This document shows, piece by piece, positions 1 through 9,666 of a stretch of 64,000 nt of DNA (positions are counted from its first letter, which is position 1; each line of letters begins with the position of its first letter). Origin of the DNA: Luteimonas terricola (GTDB lineage: Bacteria > Pseudomonadota > Gammaproteobacteria > Xanthomonadales > Xanthomonadaceae); the NCBI RefSeq assembly GCF_004352845.1, contig NZ_SJRX01000001.1, positions 682,001 to 746,000 of the forward strand, written 5' to 3'. A program made the translations under genes and the position numbers. The notes under the pieces are model-generated. The model did not search any database. It was not told where the DNA came from and worked only from the letters and a program-made list of their open reading frames with translations.

Positions 1-665
1 CCTTCGTCCAGAGCCAACCAGTCGAGGGACAGGCGCGCACCCAGCCCGGCCCCGGCATGGCGTGCGTCGACGCTGTCGAAGCCGCCGCCCGACAGCGCCA
101 GCTCGCCTTCGAGGCGCATCGCGCCGTCTTCGGGAACGTGCGTGCGCAAACGCCCGTCGAGGCGACCTTCGCCCAGGCGCACGTCGGCCCACGCGCGCTC
201 CGCGAGCGCCTGCGCCCAGGCCACCGGCACTTGCGCCAGGTCGATGGCGAACAGGTCCTGGGCCGCGTCGGTGCGCTGGAGCGCAAGCCGCGCACCGCGT
301 CCGTCCGACAGCGAAGCCTCGATGCCGCCCGCCGGCAGCGCCAGCGCGAGCCGCAGCGGCGCACCCTGCCCTTCGCGCAGTTCGCCGTCGCAGCGCCATC
401 CCCCGGCGCCGTCGCGACGCAGCGGGCAATGCCAGGCCAGCCGTTCGAAGCGATAGCCCAGGTCGGGCGCATGCGCGCTGCGTGCGGTGATCCGCAGGTC
501 GCCCTCGGACGCGCCTGCCGGCCATGCCAGGCGCACCTCCACGCCTTCCAGCGTGGCCACCGGCGTGGACACCTGTGCCACGCGCGCCACCAGCGCGCGG
601 GCGTCCGCCGCGCTGGCGGGCAGCAGCGCAAACAGTCCAAGCAGGGTTAAGATCCACGCTGGCAT
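1..665 (-). CDS. Secreted protein, 5' part only, possibly AsmA/YdbH-like
   Basis: This reading frame opens at an ATG and runs without a stop off the left edge of the window, so only about the first 221 residues are seen. The N-terminus (MPAWILTLLGLFALLPASAA) is a clear Sec signal peptide with a likely cleavage after ASA. The rest is rich in Leu, Ala, Gly and Arg, with alternating polar and apolar stretches typical of long beta-strand proteins, and a segment around residues 170-200 that reads like the repeats of AsmA/YdbH-type envelope proteins. The family assignment is a weak inference because the diagnostic C-terminal half is missing. It is divergent from the receiver-Hpt gene with 34 bp between the two starts. 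Function unknown; export to the envelope is the only firm statement. Confidence 0.6.
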   Translation of the reverse strand, partial: MPAWILTLLGLFALLPASAADARALVARVAQVSTPVATLEGVEVRLAWPAGASEGDLRITARSAHAPDLGYRFERLAWHCPLRRDGAGGWRCDGELREGQGAPLRLALALPAGGIEASLSDGRGARLALQRTDAAQDLFAIDLAQVPVAWAQALAERAWADVRLGEGRLDGRLRTHVPEDGAMRLEGELALSGGGFDSVDARHAGAGLGARLSLDWLALDE

Positions 666-699
666 GGCTGCCAGAATAGCGACAGGAGCGTCTGCGCCG

Positions 700-1422
700 A
701 TGAAGCCCCGCATCCTGCTGGTCGAGGACGACCACACCACCGCGGCATTCCTCGCCGCCGCGGCCGAGGCGTTACCCGCCTGCGTCGACACCGTCGGCTC
801 GCGCGCGGCCGCATGCGTACAGGCCGCCAACATCGCGTATTCGCTGTGGCTGATCGACGCCCACCTGCCCGATGGCGACGGCACCGGCCTGCTCGCTGAA
901 CTGCGTGGCCTGGGCCTCTCCACTCCCGCGATCGCACACACGGCCGCGCGCGAGGACGCGCTGCACCAGGCGCTGCACGACGCCGGCTTCGACGCGGTGC
1001 TGGTGAAGCCGCTGACGGCGGCGGCGCTGCGCGCTGCGCTGGCGGGGGCGCTCGCGGGACGCAGGTCGTCGCGCGTCGCCGAACCCCCGCCCGGCAGCGC
1101 GGGCGGTCCCGGGCCGGCACCGCAGGCCTGGGACGATGCCGCGGCCCTGCGCGCGCTCAACGGCGAGCGTGCCCACGTCGACGCGCTGCGCCAGCTGTTC
1201 CTGGCGGAACTGCCCGCAGCCCGCGCGCTGGTGGTGTCCTCCGCAGGCAGGGGTGACCAGGACGTCCTGCGCGATGTGCTGCATCGCCTGCGTGCAAGCT
1301 GCGGCTTCGTGGGCGCGGCGCGCCTCGGGCAGGCGGTGATCGCGCTCCAGGACGCACCTGCGTCGGCGGAGGCGCTGGCGTGGTTCGACGCCGCGGCTCA
1401 GGAGCTCTCGCCGCCGTCCTGA
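700..1422 (+). CDS. Response regulator receiver fused to an Hpt phosphotransfer domain
   Basis: The 240-residue protein has an N-terminal receiver domain (about residues 3-120) with the acidic pair D10-D11, phospho-acceptor D53, T81 and K103 all in place. A Pro/Gly-rich linker (about 126-142) leads to a C-terminal histidine phosphotransfer helix bundle, where H195 lies in a [13 protein letters not shown] stretch matching the usual Hpt motif. There is no output (DNA-binding or enzymatic) domain and no kinase domain, so it should act as an intermediate in a phosphorelay, passing phosphate between a hybrid kinase and another regulator. No partner is encoded next to it in this window. Its 3' end overlaps the 3' end of convergent recO by 25 bp. 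The domain call rests on motifs and is firm; the pathway is unknown. Confidence 0.85.
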   Translation: MKPRILLVEDDHTTAAFLAAAAEALPACVDTVGSRAAACVQAANIAYSLWLIDAHLPDGDGTGLLAELRGLGLSTPAIAHTAAREDALHQALHDAGFDAVLVKPLTAAALRAALAGALAGRRSSRVAEPPPGSAGGPGPAPQAWDDAAALRALNGERAHVDALRQLFLAELPAARALVVSSAGRGDQDVLRDVLHRLRASCGFVGAARLGQAVIALQDAPASAEALAWFDAAAQELSPPS

Positions 1423-2153
1423 GCCACCGGCGGCGCGGACACGCGGCCCAGCTCCCCCAGCAGCTGCCACGAGGCCAGCGGCCGACCGCCGAGATGCGCC
1501 TCCAGCACTTCGCGCAGCACCCGGCGCAGGCCGCCCAGGTCTTCCACAGGCGGGGCGGTATCCGCCGCGAGCGCCAGCAGCGCGCGCCCGGTGGCCGTGC
1601 GCCCACGCTCGCCGCCGCGCTCGCCACGCACGCGTACCGGCCCGTGCCCGGGATCCAGGCGGTAGCGTGCGGCCGCGTCGATCGGATCGCCGTCGCCCTC
1701 GTGCGCGTAGTCCAGCCCGACGCCGGTGGCGTCGAGCAGGTCGCGTTCGAAGCGGCGCAGGGTCCAGGCCAGCGGCTCGCCGGCGGCCAGGCGCGCGCGC
1801 AGTTCGCCATAGGTCGCGTAAAGCTCGGGCTGCGGATCCTGCCGCGGCGCCAGGCGCAGCACGAGCTCATTGGCGTAGAAGCCCGACAGCATGGCCTCGC
1901 CCTGCAGCCGCGGCGCGGCATCGAGCGCCTCGGCGGCGTTCAGGTGCGCCAGCTCACCGCGCAGCACGGCGTCGAAGCGGATGTGCTGCAGCGGCTGCAG
2001 CGCCGCGCGCAGCGCCTGCCGGCGGGGGCCGCGCACGCCGCGCGCGACCAGGCCCAGGCGTCCGTGTTCCGCGCACAGGACCTCGACCAGCAGGCTGGTT
2101 TCGCGCCAGGGCCGGGCGTGGAGGACATAGGCGTGTTCGCCGAGGATCCGCAT
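1398..2153 (-). CDS. recO: DNA repair protein RecO
   Basis: RecO works with RecF and RecR to load RecA on SSB-coated single-stranded gaps and anneals complementary strands. The 251-residue product begins with the OB-fold region typical of the family (start followed by [16 protein letters not shown]) and continues into the helical C-terminal domain, with the usual [12 protein letters not shown] and LRRFERDLL helices. I see no CxxC zinc-binding cysteines in the C-terminal half, as in other gammaproteobacterial RecO. It is the last gene of the rnc-era-recO run, the same order as in Escherichia coli. A short GTAG-type palindrome lies in the 51 bp between era and recO, and the tail overlaps the convergent receiver-Hpt gene. 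Confidence 0.93.
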   Translation of the reverse strand: MRILGEHAYVLHARPWRETSLLVEVLCAEHGRLGLVARGVRGPRRQALRAALQPLQHIRFDAVLRGELAHLNAAEALDAAPRLQGEAMLSGFYANELVLRLAPRQDPQPELYATYGELRARLAAGEPLAWTLRRFERDLLDATGVGLDYAHEGDGDPIDAAARYRLDPGHGPVRVRGERGGERGRTATGRALLALAADTAPPVEDLGGLRRVLREVLEAHLGGRPLASWQLLGELGRVSAPPVAQDGGESS

Positions 2154-2162
2154 AGGAACATT

Positions 2163-2188
2163 GTAGGAGCGGCTATGGCCGCTCCTGC
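2163..2188. repeat. REP-like palindrome of the GTAG class
   Basis: A GTAGGAGCGGC arm, a 4-base TATG loop and a near-complementary GCCGCTCCTGC arm lie between the stop of era and the start of recO. The GTAG head followed by a GC-rich hairpin is the standard form of repetitive extragenic palindromes mobilised by REP-associated tyrosine transposases in pseudomonads and xanthomonads. Its place inside an operon suggests it may affect mRNA stability or folding between the two genes. No transposase of that class is visible in the window. Confidence 0.6.
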
Positions 2189-2204
2189 AGTTGCAGACCC
2201 GTGG

Positions 2205-3128
2205 TTATTGGTCGTAGCCGAAGCTGCGCAGCGCGGCCTCGTCGTCGGACCAGCCGGCGCGGACGCGTACGAAGGTCTCGAGGAAGACCTTGCAGCCGAA
2301 GAGTCGCTCCATCGACAACCGTGCCTTGCTGCCGATCTCGCGCAGGCGCAGGCCGCCCTTGCCGATCACGATCGCCTTCTGGCCGTCGCGCTCCACCCAT
2401 ACCACCGCGCCGATGCGCAGCAGCGGGCCGGACTTCGACACGTCCTCGGTGAACGACTCGATCTCGACCGTGGTCGAATACGGAAGCTCGGCGCCGAGCT
2501 GGCGCATCAGCTGCTCGCGCAGCAGCTCGGCGGCGAGGAAGCGCTGGCTCTTGTCGGTGATCTCGTCCTCGTCGAAGGCCGGCGGACCCTCCGGGACCAG
2601 GGCCAGGAGCTCGGCGACCAGGGCGTCCAGCCCGGTGCGCTTGAGCGCGGATACCGGATGCACGCCCGCGAACTCGCGGCCTTCGGTGGCCTTCTGCAGG
2701 TAGGGCAGCAGCGCGGCCTTGTCGCGGATGCGGTCGACCTGGTTCACCACCAGCACCACCGGCACCTTCGCATCGCGCAGCGCTTCGTAGGCCAACGTGT
2801 CCTCTTCGTCCCAGCGTCCCGCCTCGACCACCAGCACCGCGGCGTCCACGCCCTCGAGCGCGCCACGCGCGGCCCGGTTCATCATCCGGTGCATGGCGGT
2901 GGCCGACTGGCTGCGCTGCCCGCGGTGGATGCCGGGCGTGTCGACCAGCTGCAGCTGGCCACCGGGGAAGGTGGCGATGCCCAGCAGCCGGTGGCGCGTG
3001 GTCTGCGGGCGGTTGGAGACGATGCTGACCTTGGCGCCCACCAGGGCATTGACCAGGGTGGACTTGCCGACGTTGGGCCTGCCGACGATGGCGACCGCGC
3101 CGCTGCGGCTGGCGCCTTGGATGTTCAT
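2205..3128 (-). CDS. era: GTPase Era, 16S rRNA processing and 30S assembly
   Basis: Era binds the 3' end of 16S rRNA and couples GTP hydrolysis to small-subunit maturation. The 307-residue protein has the P-loop GRPNVGKST near residue 15, the switch region QTTRHR, the DTPG motif, and NQVD as the G4 motif, followed by a C-terminal KH domain (about residues 210-300, with [13 protein letters not shown] as its RNA-binding loop). The start chosen is the ATG that overlaps the rnc stop codon as ATGA. The frame stays open further upstream, but that part lies over rnc. Overlap with rnc implies translational coupling, and recO follows downstream. Confidence 0.97.
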   Translation of the reverse strand: MNIQGASRSGAVAIVGRPNVGKSTLVNALVGAKVSIVSNRPQTTRHRLLGIATFPGGQLQLVDTPGIHRGQRSQSATAMHRMMNRAARGALEGVDAAVLVVEAGRWDEEDTLAYEALRDAKVPVVLVVNQVDRIRDKAALLPYLQKATEGREFAGVHPVSALKRTGLDALVAELLALVPEGPPAFDEDEITDKSQRFLAAELLREQLMRQLGAELPYSTTVEIESFTEDVSKSGPLLRIGAVVWVERDGQKAIVIGKGGLRLREIGSKARLSMERLFGCKVFLETFVRVRAGWSDDEAALRSFGYDQ

Positions 3129-3805
3129 GTCTTGGTGGATTCCAGTTGGGCGAGCGCCGCGGAGGCGGCGTCCTGTTCGGCGGCGCGGCGGGAGCTGCCG
3201 CTGCCTTCGGCGGTGAGTGTGGGCTCGGTCAGCACGCAGCGCACGTGAAAGATCCGCGCGTGCTCCTCGCCGCCCTCGGAGAGCAGCTCGTAAGCCGGCA
3301 GCGGGCGCTGGCGTGCCTGCAGCCACTCCTGCAGCCGGGTCTTGGGGTCCTTGCCGATGCCGCCGGCGGGAAGGGCCCCGATATGCGGCTCGAACCAGGG
3401 CATCACGGCCCCGCGGCAGGCCTCGAAGCCGACGTCGAGGTAGATCGCGCCGACCACGGCCTCCAGCGCGTCCGACAGGATCGAGTCGCGGCGGTGGCCG
3501 CCGGACTTCATCTCGCCGGGGCCGAGGGTGATGCGCGCGCCCAGGTCCAGGTCGCGCGCGATCCGCGCCAGCGACGACTCGCGCACCAGTTCCGCCCGTG
3601 CGCGGGTCATGGCGCCTTCGTCGGCCTTGGGCCAGCGCAGGTACAGCGCCTCGGCGACGATCAGCCCGACCAGGGCATCGCCGAGGAATTCCAGGCGCTC
3701 GTTGTGGGGCGCGCCGGCGCTGCGGTGCGTCAGCGCCTGCGCCAGCAGCGCGGGATCGCGGAACACATGGCCCGCGATGCGCGCATCGGCATCAGTCGAC
3801 CGCAC
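3125..3805 (-). CDS. rnc: Ribonuclease III
   Basis: RNase III cuts double-stranded RNA and processes the rRNA precursor and some mRNAs. The 226-residue protein shows the signature [17 protein letters not shown] near residue 36, the catalytic [13 protein letters not shown] segment near residue 110, and a C-terminal double-stranded RNA-binding domain starting near KTRLQEWLQ and ending in a basic and alanine-rich helix. Length and domain order match the family. It overlaps the upstream DUF4845 gene by 14 bp and shares an ATGA with era, so lepB, DUF4845, rnc, era and recO look like one transcription unit. Confidence 0.97.
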   Translation of the reverse strand: MRSTDADARIAGHVFRDPALLAQALTHRSAGAPHNERLEFLGDALVGLIVAEALYLRWPKADEGAMTRARAELVRESSLARIARDLDLGARITLGPGEMKSGGHRRDSILSDALEAVVGAIYLDVGFEACRGAVMPWFEPHIGALPAGGIGKDPKTRLQEWLQARQRPLPAYELLSEGGEEHARIFHVRCVLTEPTLTAEGSGSSRRAAEQDAASAALAQLESTKT

Positions 3806-4172
3806 CGGCCCTGGTCAGCATCTGCGTGGACTCGAACTTGCCCACCACGTCGAGATTGCCGATCAGCGGCTTGCGGACCTCGTACCGGACGTCCATCTGC
3901 CAGCCGGCGCCGACGCGCTTGATCTTGACGTGTTCGGGCTTCACGTTCTCCGAGTAGCTGATGTACAGCCGGCGGAAGAACAGGTCCTGGATCTTGCGCG
4001 GGTCGGTGTTGGCTATGCCCGGCTCGTTGGCCAGGCCCTTCATCGCCGAGCGCACGCTGTAGTACTCCGAGTACATCGGGAACAGCTTCATGCCGACGTA
4101 GGCGAACAGCCCCACCACGGCCAGCACGATGATGAACCCGAGCAGGGTGATGCCGCGTTGCGAATTCCTCAT
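3792..4172 (-). CDS. DUF4845 single-pass membrane protein
   Basis: This 126-residue protein begins with a pilin-like basic N-terminus (MRNSQRG) followed by one hydrophobic helix (about residues 8-28). The soluble remainder matches the DUF4845 family, which is repeatedly found between lepB and rnc in beta- and gammaproteobacteria. Its role is not established. The position suggests a link to protein export or envelope biogenesis, but that is inference from neighbours. The 3' end overlaps rnc by 14 bp and lepB lies 58 bp upstream. Confidence 0.85.
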   Translation of the reverse strand: MRNSQRGITLLGFIIVLAVVGLFAYVGMKLFPMYSEYYSVRSAMKGLANEPGIANTDPRKIQDLFFRRLYISYSENVKPEHVKIKRVGAGWQMDVRYEVRKPLIGNLDVVGKFESTQMLTRAGAVD

Positions 4173-4230
4173 TGCCCCTCTCCCCTCGTTCCCCGATGTG
4201 GTCGTTTGGTGCCAGCCAGGCTCTGCGGCA

Positions 4231-5022
4231 TCACAGGCGCGTGCCGATGCGGTTGAAGTCGACGCCGCCGGCGGCGCTGTCGAAGTTCATCCACACCAGG
4301 AACGCCTTGCCGCGGAGCTGTGATTCCGGCAGCGTGCCCCAGAAGCGGCTGTCGTCGCTTCTATCACGATTGTCGCCCATCACGAAATATTCGCCCGCCG
4401 GCACGGCCCACTCGCCCACGCCGTGGTTGGTGAAGAGCGGGCTGTCGATCTCGAGCACTTCGTGACGGCCGTTGCCCAGGTCCTCGGCCAACAGGGTGGC
4501 GCCGGTCATTTCCTCGCCCCGGCCCTTGCCCACGTAGGCGCCGATGGCCTGGTACGCGGACGGCTCGCCGTTCACGTACAGGACGTTGTCGCGGTAGGCG
4601 ATGCGGTCGCCGGGCAGGCCGACCACGCGCTTGATCCAGTCCTGGTCGGGATACTGCGGCGGCCGGAACACGACCACGTCGCCGCGCTCGGGCAGGCCGA
4701 TGTCGACGATCTTCTTGTTGTTCACCGGCAGCCGCAGGCCGTAGGCGAACTTGTTGACCAGGATGAAGTCGCCGATCAGCAGCGTCGGCATCATCGAGCT
4801 CGACGGGATCCGGAACGGCTCGGCCACGAAGCCGCGCAGCAGCAGCACCGCGGCCAGGATCGGGAAGAAGGCGCGGGCGTAATCGACCACGACCGGCTCG
4901 CGGTCTTCGTCGAGCAGCCCGGCGCGCGCCTTGCGCGCCTTGGCGAAGAACAGCCGGTCGAGCAGCCATATGAGGCCGGAGGCGAAGGTCAGGATGACCA
5001 GCCCGAGTTCGAACCACTTCAT
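4231..5022 (-). CDS. lepB: Signal peptidase I
   Basis: LepB removes signal peptides from exported proteins at the outer face of the inner membrane. The 263-residue protein has two N-terminal membrane helices (about residues 5-25 and 52-68), the catalytic serine S76 in PSSSMMPT, and the general base K131 in DWIKRVVGLPGD, followed by the GDNRDRSDDSR box near the C-terminus. Length fits a typical enzyme. It lies 37 bp downstream of lepA, the arrangement seen in E. coli, and upstream of DUF4845-rnc. Confidence 0.96.
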   Translation of the reverse strand: MKWFELGLVILTFASGLIWLLDRLFFAKARKARAGLLDEDREPVVVDYARAFFPILAAVLLLRGFVAEPFRIPSSSMMPTLLIGDFILVNKFAYGLRLPVNNKKIVDIGLPERGDVVVFRPPQYPDQDWIKRVVGLPGDRIAYRDNVLYVNGEPSAYQAIGAYVGKGRGEEMTGATLLAEDLGNGRHEVLEIDSPLFTNHGVGEWAVPAGEYFVMGDNRDRSDDSRFWGTLPESQLRGKAFLVWMNFDSAAGGVDFNRIGTRL

Positions 5023-5059
5023 GCGCGCACCCCGCCGGCGACGCGCCCTGCGCCCGCCG

Positions 5060-6868
5060 TCACTTGTTGTCCACCTGGAGCACCGCGAGGAAGGCTTCCT
5101 GCGGGATTTCGACGCGACCGACCTGTTTCATGCGCTTCTTGCCTTCCTTCTGCTTCTCCAGAAGCTTCTTCTTGCGCGAGATGTCGCCACCATAGCATTT
5201 GGCCAGCACGTTCTTGCGCAGCGCCTTGACCGAGGTCCGGGCGATGATCTGCGAGCCGATCGCGGCCTGGATCGCGACGTCGAACTGCTGCCGCGGGATC
5301 AGTTCCTTCATCCGCTCGGTGAGGTCGCGGCCGCGCCGATCGGCGTGGCTGCGGTGGACGATGATCGACAGCGCGTCGACCTTGTCACCGTTGATCAGCG
5401 TGTCCACGCGCACGAAGGGGCCGGCATCGAAGCGCACGAAGTGGTAGTCCAGCGAGGCATAGCCGCGCGAGACCGACTTCAGGCGGTCGAAGAAATCCAG
5501 TACCACCTCGGCCATCGGCAGTTCGTAGCTGATCTGCACCTGGCTGCCGAGGTACTGGATGCCGATCTGGCTGCCGCGCTTCTCCTCGCACAGGGTGATC
5601 ACGTTGCCGACGTAGTCCGGCGGCGTGAGGATGTTGGCGCGGATGATTGGCTCGCGCACCTCTTCGATCTTGTTGGCCGGCGGCAGCTTGGCGGGGTTGT
5701 CGAGCGACATCACCTCTCCGTCGGTCTGCAGCACCTCGTACACCACCGTCGGCGCGGTGCTGATGAGGTTGAGGTCGTACTCGCGCTCCAGGCGCTCCTG
5801 CACGATCTCCATGTGCAGCATGCCGAGGAAGCCGCAGCGGAAGCCGAAGCCCATCGCCTCCGAGCTTTCCGGCTCGAAGCGCAGCGCGGCGTCATTCAGT
5901 CGCAGCTTGTCGAGCGCTTCGCGCAGGTCCGGGTAGTCATCGGCGTCCACCGGGAACAGGCCGGAGAACACACGCGGTTGCATCTCCTGGAAGCCTGGCA
6001 GCGGCCCGGGCGCCGGGTCCGACGCCAGCGTCAACGTGTCGCCGACGGGAGCGCCGTGCACGTCCTTGATGCTGGCATTGATCCAGCCCACCTCGCCCGC
6101 GCGCAGGACCGGCATGTCCTTGCGCTTCGGTGTGAACACGCCGACCTTGTCGACCAGGTGGGTGCGTCCGGTCGACATCACCAGGATCTTGGCGCCGGCC
6201 TTGATCTCCCCCTGCATCACGCGCACCAGCGAGACCACGCCCAGGTAATTGTCGAACCAGGAGTCGATGATCAGCGCCTGCAGCTTGTCGGTGTCGCGCG
6301 GCTGCGGCGGCGGGATGCGGTGGACGATGGCCTCCAGCACGTCCTCGACGTTGAGGCCGGTCTTGGCGCTGACCGCCACCGCGTCGGAGGCGTCGATGCC
6401 GATCACCGCCTCGATCTCGGCCTTCGCACGCTCGATGTCGGCCGTGGGCAGGTCGATCTTGTTGAGCACCGGTACCACTTCCAGGCCCTGCTCCACCGCG
6501 GTGTAGCAGTTGGCCACCGACTGCGCTTCCACGCCCTGCGCGGCATCGACCACCAGCAGCGCGCCCTCGCAGGCGGCCAGCGAGCGGCTGACCTCGTAGC
6601 TGAAGTCGACGTGCCCGGGGGTGTCGATGAAATTGAGGTGGTAGGTCTCGCCGTTGCGCGCCGTGTAGGGCACCGACACCGACTGCGCCTTGATGGTGAT
6701 GCCGCGCTCGCGCTCGATCGGGTTGTTGTCGAGCACCTGCGCTTCCATCTCGCGCGCGGTCAGGCCACCGCAGATCTGGATGATGCGGTCGGCAAGCGTC
6801 GACTTGCCGTGGTCGACGTGGGCGATGATGGAAAAGTTGCGGATGTTCCGCATCTGGTCTGGAGGCAT
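5060..6868 (-). CDS. lepA: Elongation factor 4 (LepA)
   Basis: LepA/EF4 is a ribosome-binding GTPase related to EF-G, proposed to back-translocate ribosomes or aid initiation and 30S biogenesis. The 602-residue product carries the P-loop AHVDHGKST, the DTPGHVDF box and NKIDLP, then the EF-G-like domains and the lysine-rich C-terminal tail ([19 protein letters not shown]). Two ATG codons are possible, giving [11 protein letters not shown] or MRNIRN. I chose the longer because xanthomonad homologues carry five extra residues there. The gene precedes lepB as in enterobacteria and follows degQ after 118 bp. Confidence 0.96.
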   Translation of the reverse strand: MPPDQMRNIRNFSIIAHVDHGKSTLADRIIQICGGLTAREMEAQVLDNNPIERERGITIKAQSVSVPYTARNGETYHLNFIDTPGHVDFSYEVSRSLAACEGALLVVDAAQGVEAQSVANCYTAVEQGLEVVPVLNKIDLPTADIERAKAEIEAVIGIDASDAVAVSAKTGLNVEDVLEAIVHRIPPPQPRDTDKLQALIIDSWFDNYLGVVSLVRVMQGEIKAGAKILVMSTGRTHLVDKVGVFTPKRKDMPVLRAGEVGWINASIKDVHGAPVGDTLTLASDPAPGPLPGFQEMQPRVFSGLFPVDADDYPDLREALDKLRLNDAALRFEPESSEAMGFGFRCGFLGMLHMEIVQERLEREYDLNLISTAPTVVYEVLQTDGEVMSLDNPAKLPPANKIEEVREPIIRANILTPPDYVGNVITLCEEKRGSQIGIQYLGSQVQISYELPMAEVVLDFFDRLKSVSRGYASLDYHFVRFDAGPFVRVDTLINGDKVDALSIIVHRSHADRRGRDLTERMKELIPRQQFDVAIQAAIGSQIIARTSVKALRKNVLAKCYGGDISRKKKLLEKQKEGKKRMKQVGRVEIPQEAFLAVLQVDNK

Positions 6869-6940
6869 GGGGGGTCGCAGGCGGGGCCGTATCGGGCCGG
6901 GTGGCGTCGAACGGAACATTGTCGCACAGCCCGCCGGGCT

Positions 6941-6967
6941 CCCTTCCCCCGCAAGGCGGGGGGAGGG
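6941..6967. repeat. CCCTTCCCCCGC palindrome, copy 1
   Basis: A 12-base arm CCCTTCCCCCGC, a 3-base AAG loop and a right arm pairing with it (one G-T wobble) form a stable hairpin just after the degQ stop codon. Near-identical hairpins occur after fadJ and after pilZ in this window, so it is a small dispersed repeat family that sits at gene ends. A role as a terminator or RNA-stability element is inferred from placement; there is no long T run. Confidence 0.65.
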
Positions 6968-6986
6968 TGTCACCGGGACCGCTTCT

Positions 6987-8498
6987 TTACTCGGCCTCTT
7001 CCCGCGGAGTCACCGCGATGAACTGGGTCCCGCCGCTGCGGTTGCGAACCAGCAGCATCACGGTTTCCCCGGCCTTGACCTTGCCGAGCTCGCGGTCGAG
7101 CGCGGCCGGGGTGGCCACGTTGACGCGGCCGACCTGCAGGATCACGTCCCCCGGCTGGATGCCGGCGCTGCGCGCCGCCAGGCCTTCGACGCGGGCCACG
7201 GCCACGCCTTCGTCGGGCTTGAGGTCGAGCCTGCGACGCTGCTCGGCGCCGAGCTCGCTGCCGACGACGCCCAGCGGATTGCTCTGCTGCGCCGCCGGCG
7301 CGCGTGCCGAGGAGCGCGGGCTGGCGGCGGCCAGGCCCTCGTCGAGCTCATCCAGGGTCACGGTGAAGTCGCGGAGGCGGCCTTCACGCCAGACCTTCAT
7401 GGTGACGCGGCTGCCCGGCGCGCGCGCGCCGATCATCGGCGGCAGGTCGCTGGACTGGTTGATGCGGGTGCCGTCGACCTCGCGGACCACGTCGCCGCGC
7501 TCGATGCCGGCCTTCTCCGCCGGGCCGCCCTGGATGACGTCGACCACCAGCGCACCGCGGGTGTCGGGCAGGCCCAGGCCCTTCGCGTCGTCGGCCCGGA
7601 TCTCCTGCACCTGCACGCCCACCTGGCCGCGACGCACCTGGCCGGTGTCCTTGAGCTGCTCGGCGACGTTCATCACCACGTCGATCGGGATCGCGAAGCT
7701 GACGCCCATGTAGCCGCCGGAGTTGGAGAAAATCTGCGAGTTGATGCCGATCACCTCGCCGCGGGTGTTGAGCAGCGGACCGCCGGAGTTGCCGCGGTTG
7801 ATCGCGACGTCGGTCTGGATGAAGGGCACGTAGCGCTGGTTGGCGTAGCGGTTGGCGCGGCCCACGGCGCTGACGATGCCCGCGGTGACCGACTGGTCGA
7901 AGCCGAACGGCGAGCCGATCGCGACCGCCCACTGGCCGGGCTTGACGTCATTGGCGTCGCCCGCGCGCAGGAAGGGCAGGCCCTCGGCGTCGATCTTCAG
8001 CACCGCCACGTCGGACTGTTCGTCACTGCCGACGACCTCGGCGGTGAAGCCGCGGCGGTCGGGCAATGTCACCTTGACTTCACTGGCGTTGGCGACGACG
8101 TGGTGGTTGGTGATCACGTAGCCGTCGGTGGAGATCAGGAAGCCGCTGCCCATCGACATGCCGCCGCGCCCACCCGGATCCTGCGGAACGCCGGGGAACG
8201 GCATGCCGGGGCCGAAGAAGCGGCGGAAGAACTCGGGCATCTCGTCGGGCATCTGCTGCGCCTGACGGTTGCCTCTGGGGCCCATGGTGACCTCGATATT
8301 GACCACCGCCGGGGCGACGCGATCGACCAGGCGGGTGAAATCGGGAAGGCCGGTGACCAGCGGTGTGGATGCGGGCGCGGTGGCGGCGGAAGCGGCCTGC
8401 TCCTGCTGCGACTGCGCGGTGGCGGCCGGGATCACGACGGCCGCCGTGCCGGCGGCAGTGAGGGCGACCAGGGCAAGGGCGTAGGCAGGAGATTTCAT
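6987..8498 (-). CDS. degQ: Periplasmic DegP/DegQ/MucD-type serine protease with two PDZ domains
   Basis: This HtrA-family protease degrades or holds misfolded periplasmic proteins and, in pseudomonads as MucD, restrains the sigma-E response. The 503-residue protein has a signal peptide (cleavage near AATAQS), a trypsin-like domain with catalytic H133, D163 and S238 (in GNSGGPLL), and two PDZ domains (about residues 285-380 and 405-495). It is the third gene after rpoE and rseA, the xanthomonad mucD position, so it is very likely part of the sigma-E regulon. A 10-bp stem hairpin lies in the 93 bp upstream. Orthology to MucD rather than DegQ is favoured by context; the symbol is approximate. 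Confidence 0.92.
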   Translation of the reverse strand: MKSPAYALALVALTAAGTAAVVIPAATAQSQQEQAASAATAPASTPLVTGLPDFTRLVDRVAPAVVNIEVTMGPRGNRQAQQMPDEMPEFFRRFFGPGMPFPGVPQDPGGRGGMSMGSGFLISTDGYVITNHHVVANASEVKVTLPDRRGFTAEVVGSDEQSDVAVLKIDAEGLPFLRAGDANDVKPGQWAVAIGSPFGFDQSVTAGIVSAVGRANRYANQRYVPFIQTDVAINRGNSGGPLLNTRGEVIGINSQIFSNSGGYMGVSFAIPIDVVMNVAEQLKDTGQVRRGQVGVQVQEIRADDAKGLGLPDTRGALVVDVIQGGPAEKAGIERGDVVREVDGTRINQSSDLPPMIGARAPGSRVTMKVWREGRLRDFTVTLDELDEGLAAASPRSSARAPAAQQSNPLGVVGSELGAEQRRRLDLKPDEGVAVARVEGLAARSAGIQPGDVILQVGRVNVATPAALDRELGKVKAGETVMLLVRNRSGGTQFIAVTPREEAE

Positions 8499-8554
8499 CG
8501 GGGAGTGGGCCTCGACAGGGACATGGGAACGAAACGGGAATCGGATCCGCCGGT

Positions 8555-8579
8555 CGCAGGCGCGACTGACGCGCCTGCG
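8555..8579. other. Intercistronic hairpin between rseA and degQ
   Basis: A perfect 10-bp stem CGCAGGCGCG/CGCGCCTGCG with a 5-base loop sits in the gap after the rseA stop. There is no T-rich tail on either strand, so it is better read as a processing or stability hairpin that could set different levels of the regulators and the protease than as a terminator. Confidence 0.5.
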
Positions 8580-8591
8580 GCGATCGCGAGC

Positions 8592-9659
8592 TTATCGGGA
8601 CGGGTCGGACCCGAGCTCGGGGGCGGGTGGTTCATCCACCCCGGCCTCGGGCTCCGGCCGCGCGACGTTGTCATCCGCGCGACGTGCAGCGTTCGGATCC
8701 AGCCGCGGCTGGAACGGGGCGAACGCTTCGGCCTGCGGCAGGCCATAGCGGGCGGCGAACGGCTGCGCGCCCGCCAGGCCCGGCAGCACCGCGCGCGGCC
8801 AGGGCCGCGTGGTCGCGGCCGGCAGCGCGCCGAACAGGGCATCCCCGTCCATGGCGGCCGACGGCATGGCCGCAAACAGCGACACGCCCGGGTCGGCAGC
8901 GGCAGGCACGGAGGCCCCGGGAACGACGGCCGGCGGCGGCGAAGCAGCCGCCACGGCGCGCAACGGCGGAGCCTCGGCGGCCGCCTGCGAGCGCCTCACG
9001 GCGGCGCGCTGGGACTGGCTGCGGGTGCTGTTGCGCTCCGCGGCGCGGCGCGGCACTTCGGCCACCGCGACCGCCATCGGTGCGGCAGCAGCGGCCAGCA
9101 GGGCCGCCGCGTTGTCCGGTGCGGATGTCGACTCCTGGGGCGGTGCCGCGGTGTCGCCGGCATCGGCCAGCGCGACCGGCGGCGCGTTCTGCACCAGGGC
9201 CGGCGCGGAGCGCGCAGGGCTGGCGGCCTCGACCAGCTCCGGCGCCTGCGCGTCGGGCAGCTGCCGGGCCATGAACAGCGCCACCAGGGCCATCGACGCG
9301 GCCAGCGCGCCGCCGCCCCAGCGAAGCAGGCGGTGCGGGCGCTGCGGGCGGGTGCCGACGGCGGACGCGGTCACCCCGCCCGCCGCAGGCGCGGCAATCG
9401 CCGCCGCCACCCGCTGCGAAAAATCGGCCGGCAGCAGCGCGTGGCCGTGGCCGCGCAGCAAGTCGCCACAGACCTGCCAGCGCTCCCAGCACGCGGCGAG
9501 TTCGTCGTCGTGCTGCAGGCGGCGCAGCATGAAGCGCGCCTGGTCCGGGGACAGCTCGCCGTCGAGCATCGCCGACAGCTGCCGACGGTTGTGGGCGTAC
9601 AGCTTGTCCGGCGGCGCCACTTCGAAATCGATATCGATGTTGTCGTTGTCGTGGGTCAT
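8592..9659 (-). CDS. rseA: Anti-sigma-E factor RseA-like membrane protein
   Basis: RseA-type proteins hold sigma-E at the inner membrane and release it after regulated proteolysis. The 355-residue protein has an N-terminal RseA domain (about residues 20-100, with RRQLSAMLDGELSPDQARF and a conserved CWERW segment), one membrane helix (about 131-150), and a long Ala/Pro-rich periplasmic tail. It starts 7 bp after the rpoE stop, so the pair is co-expressed. The tail is much longer and of lower complexity than that of E. coli RseA (216 residues), and no rseB or rseC follows, so periplasmic sensing probably differs. Family assignment is from the N-terminal domain and position. Confidence 0.88.
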   Translation of the reverse strand: MTHDNDNIDIDFEVAPPDKLYAHNRRQLSAMLDGELSPDQARFMLRRLQHDDELAACWERWQVCGDLLRGHGHALLPADFSQRVAAAIAAPAAGGVTASAVGTRPQRPHRLLRWGGGALAASMALVALFMARQLPDAQAPELVEAASPARSAPALVQNAPPVALADAGDTAAPPQESTSAPDNAAALLAAAAAPMAVAVAEVPRRAAERNSTRSQSQRAAVRRSQAAAEAPPLRAVAAASPPPAVVPGASVPAAADPGVSLFAAMPSAAMDGDALFGALPAATTRPWPRAVLPGLAGAQPFAARYGLPQAEAFAPFQPRLDPNAARRADDNVARPEPEAGVDEPPAPELGSDPSR

Positions 9660-9666
9660 CTCGTGC

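Noticed and set aside
4931-7021. A 696-codon plus-strand frame opposite lepA
   Set aside because: His/Asp/Val-rich composition is the typical mirror of a real GC-rich gene; lepA is certain.
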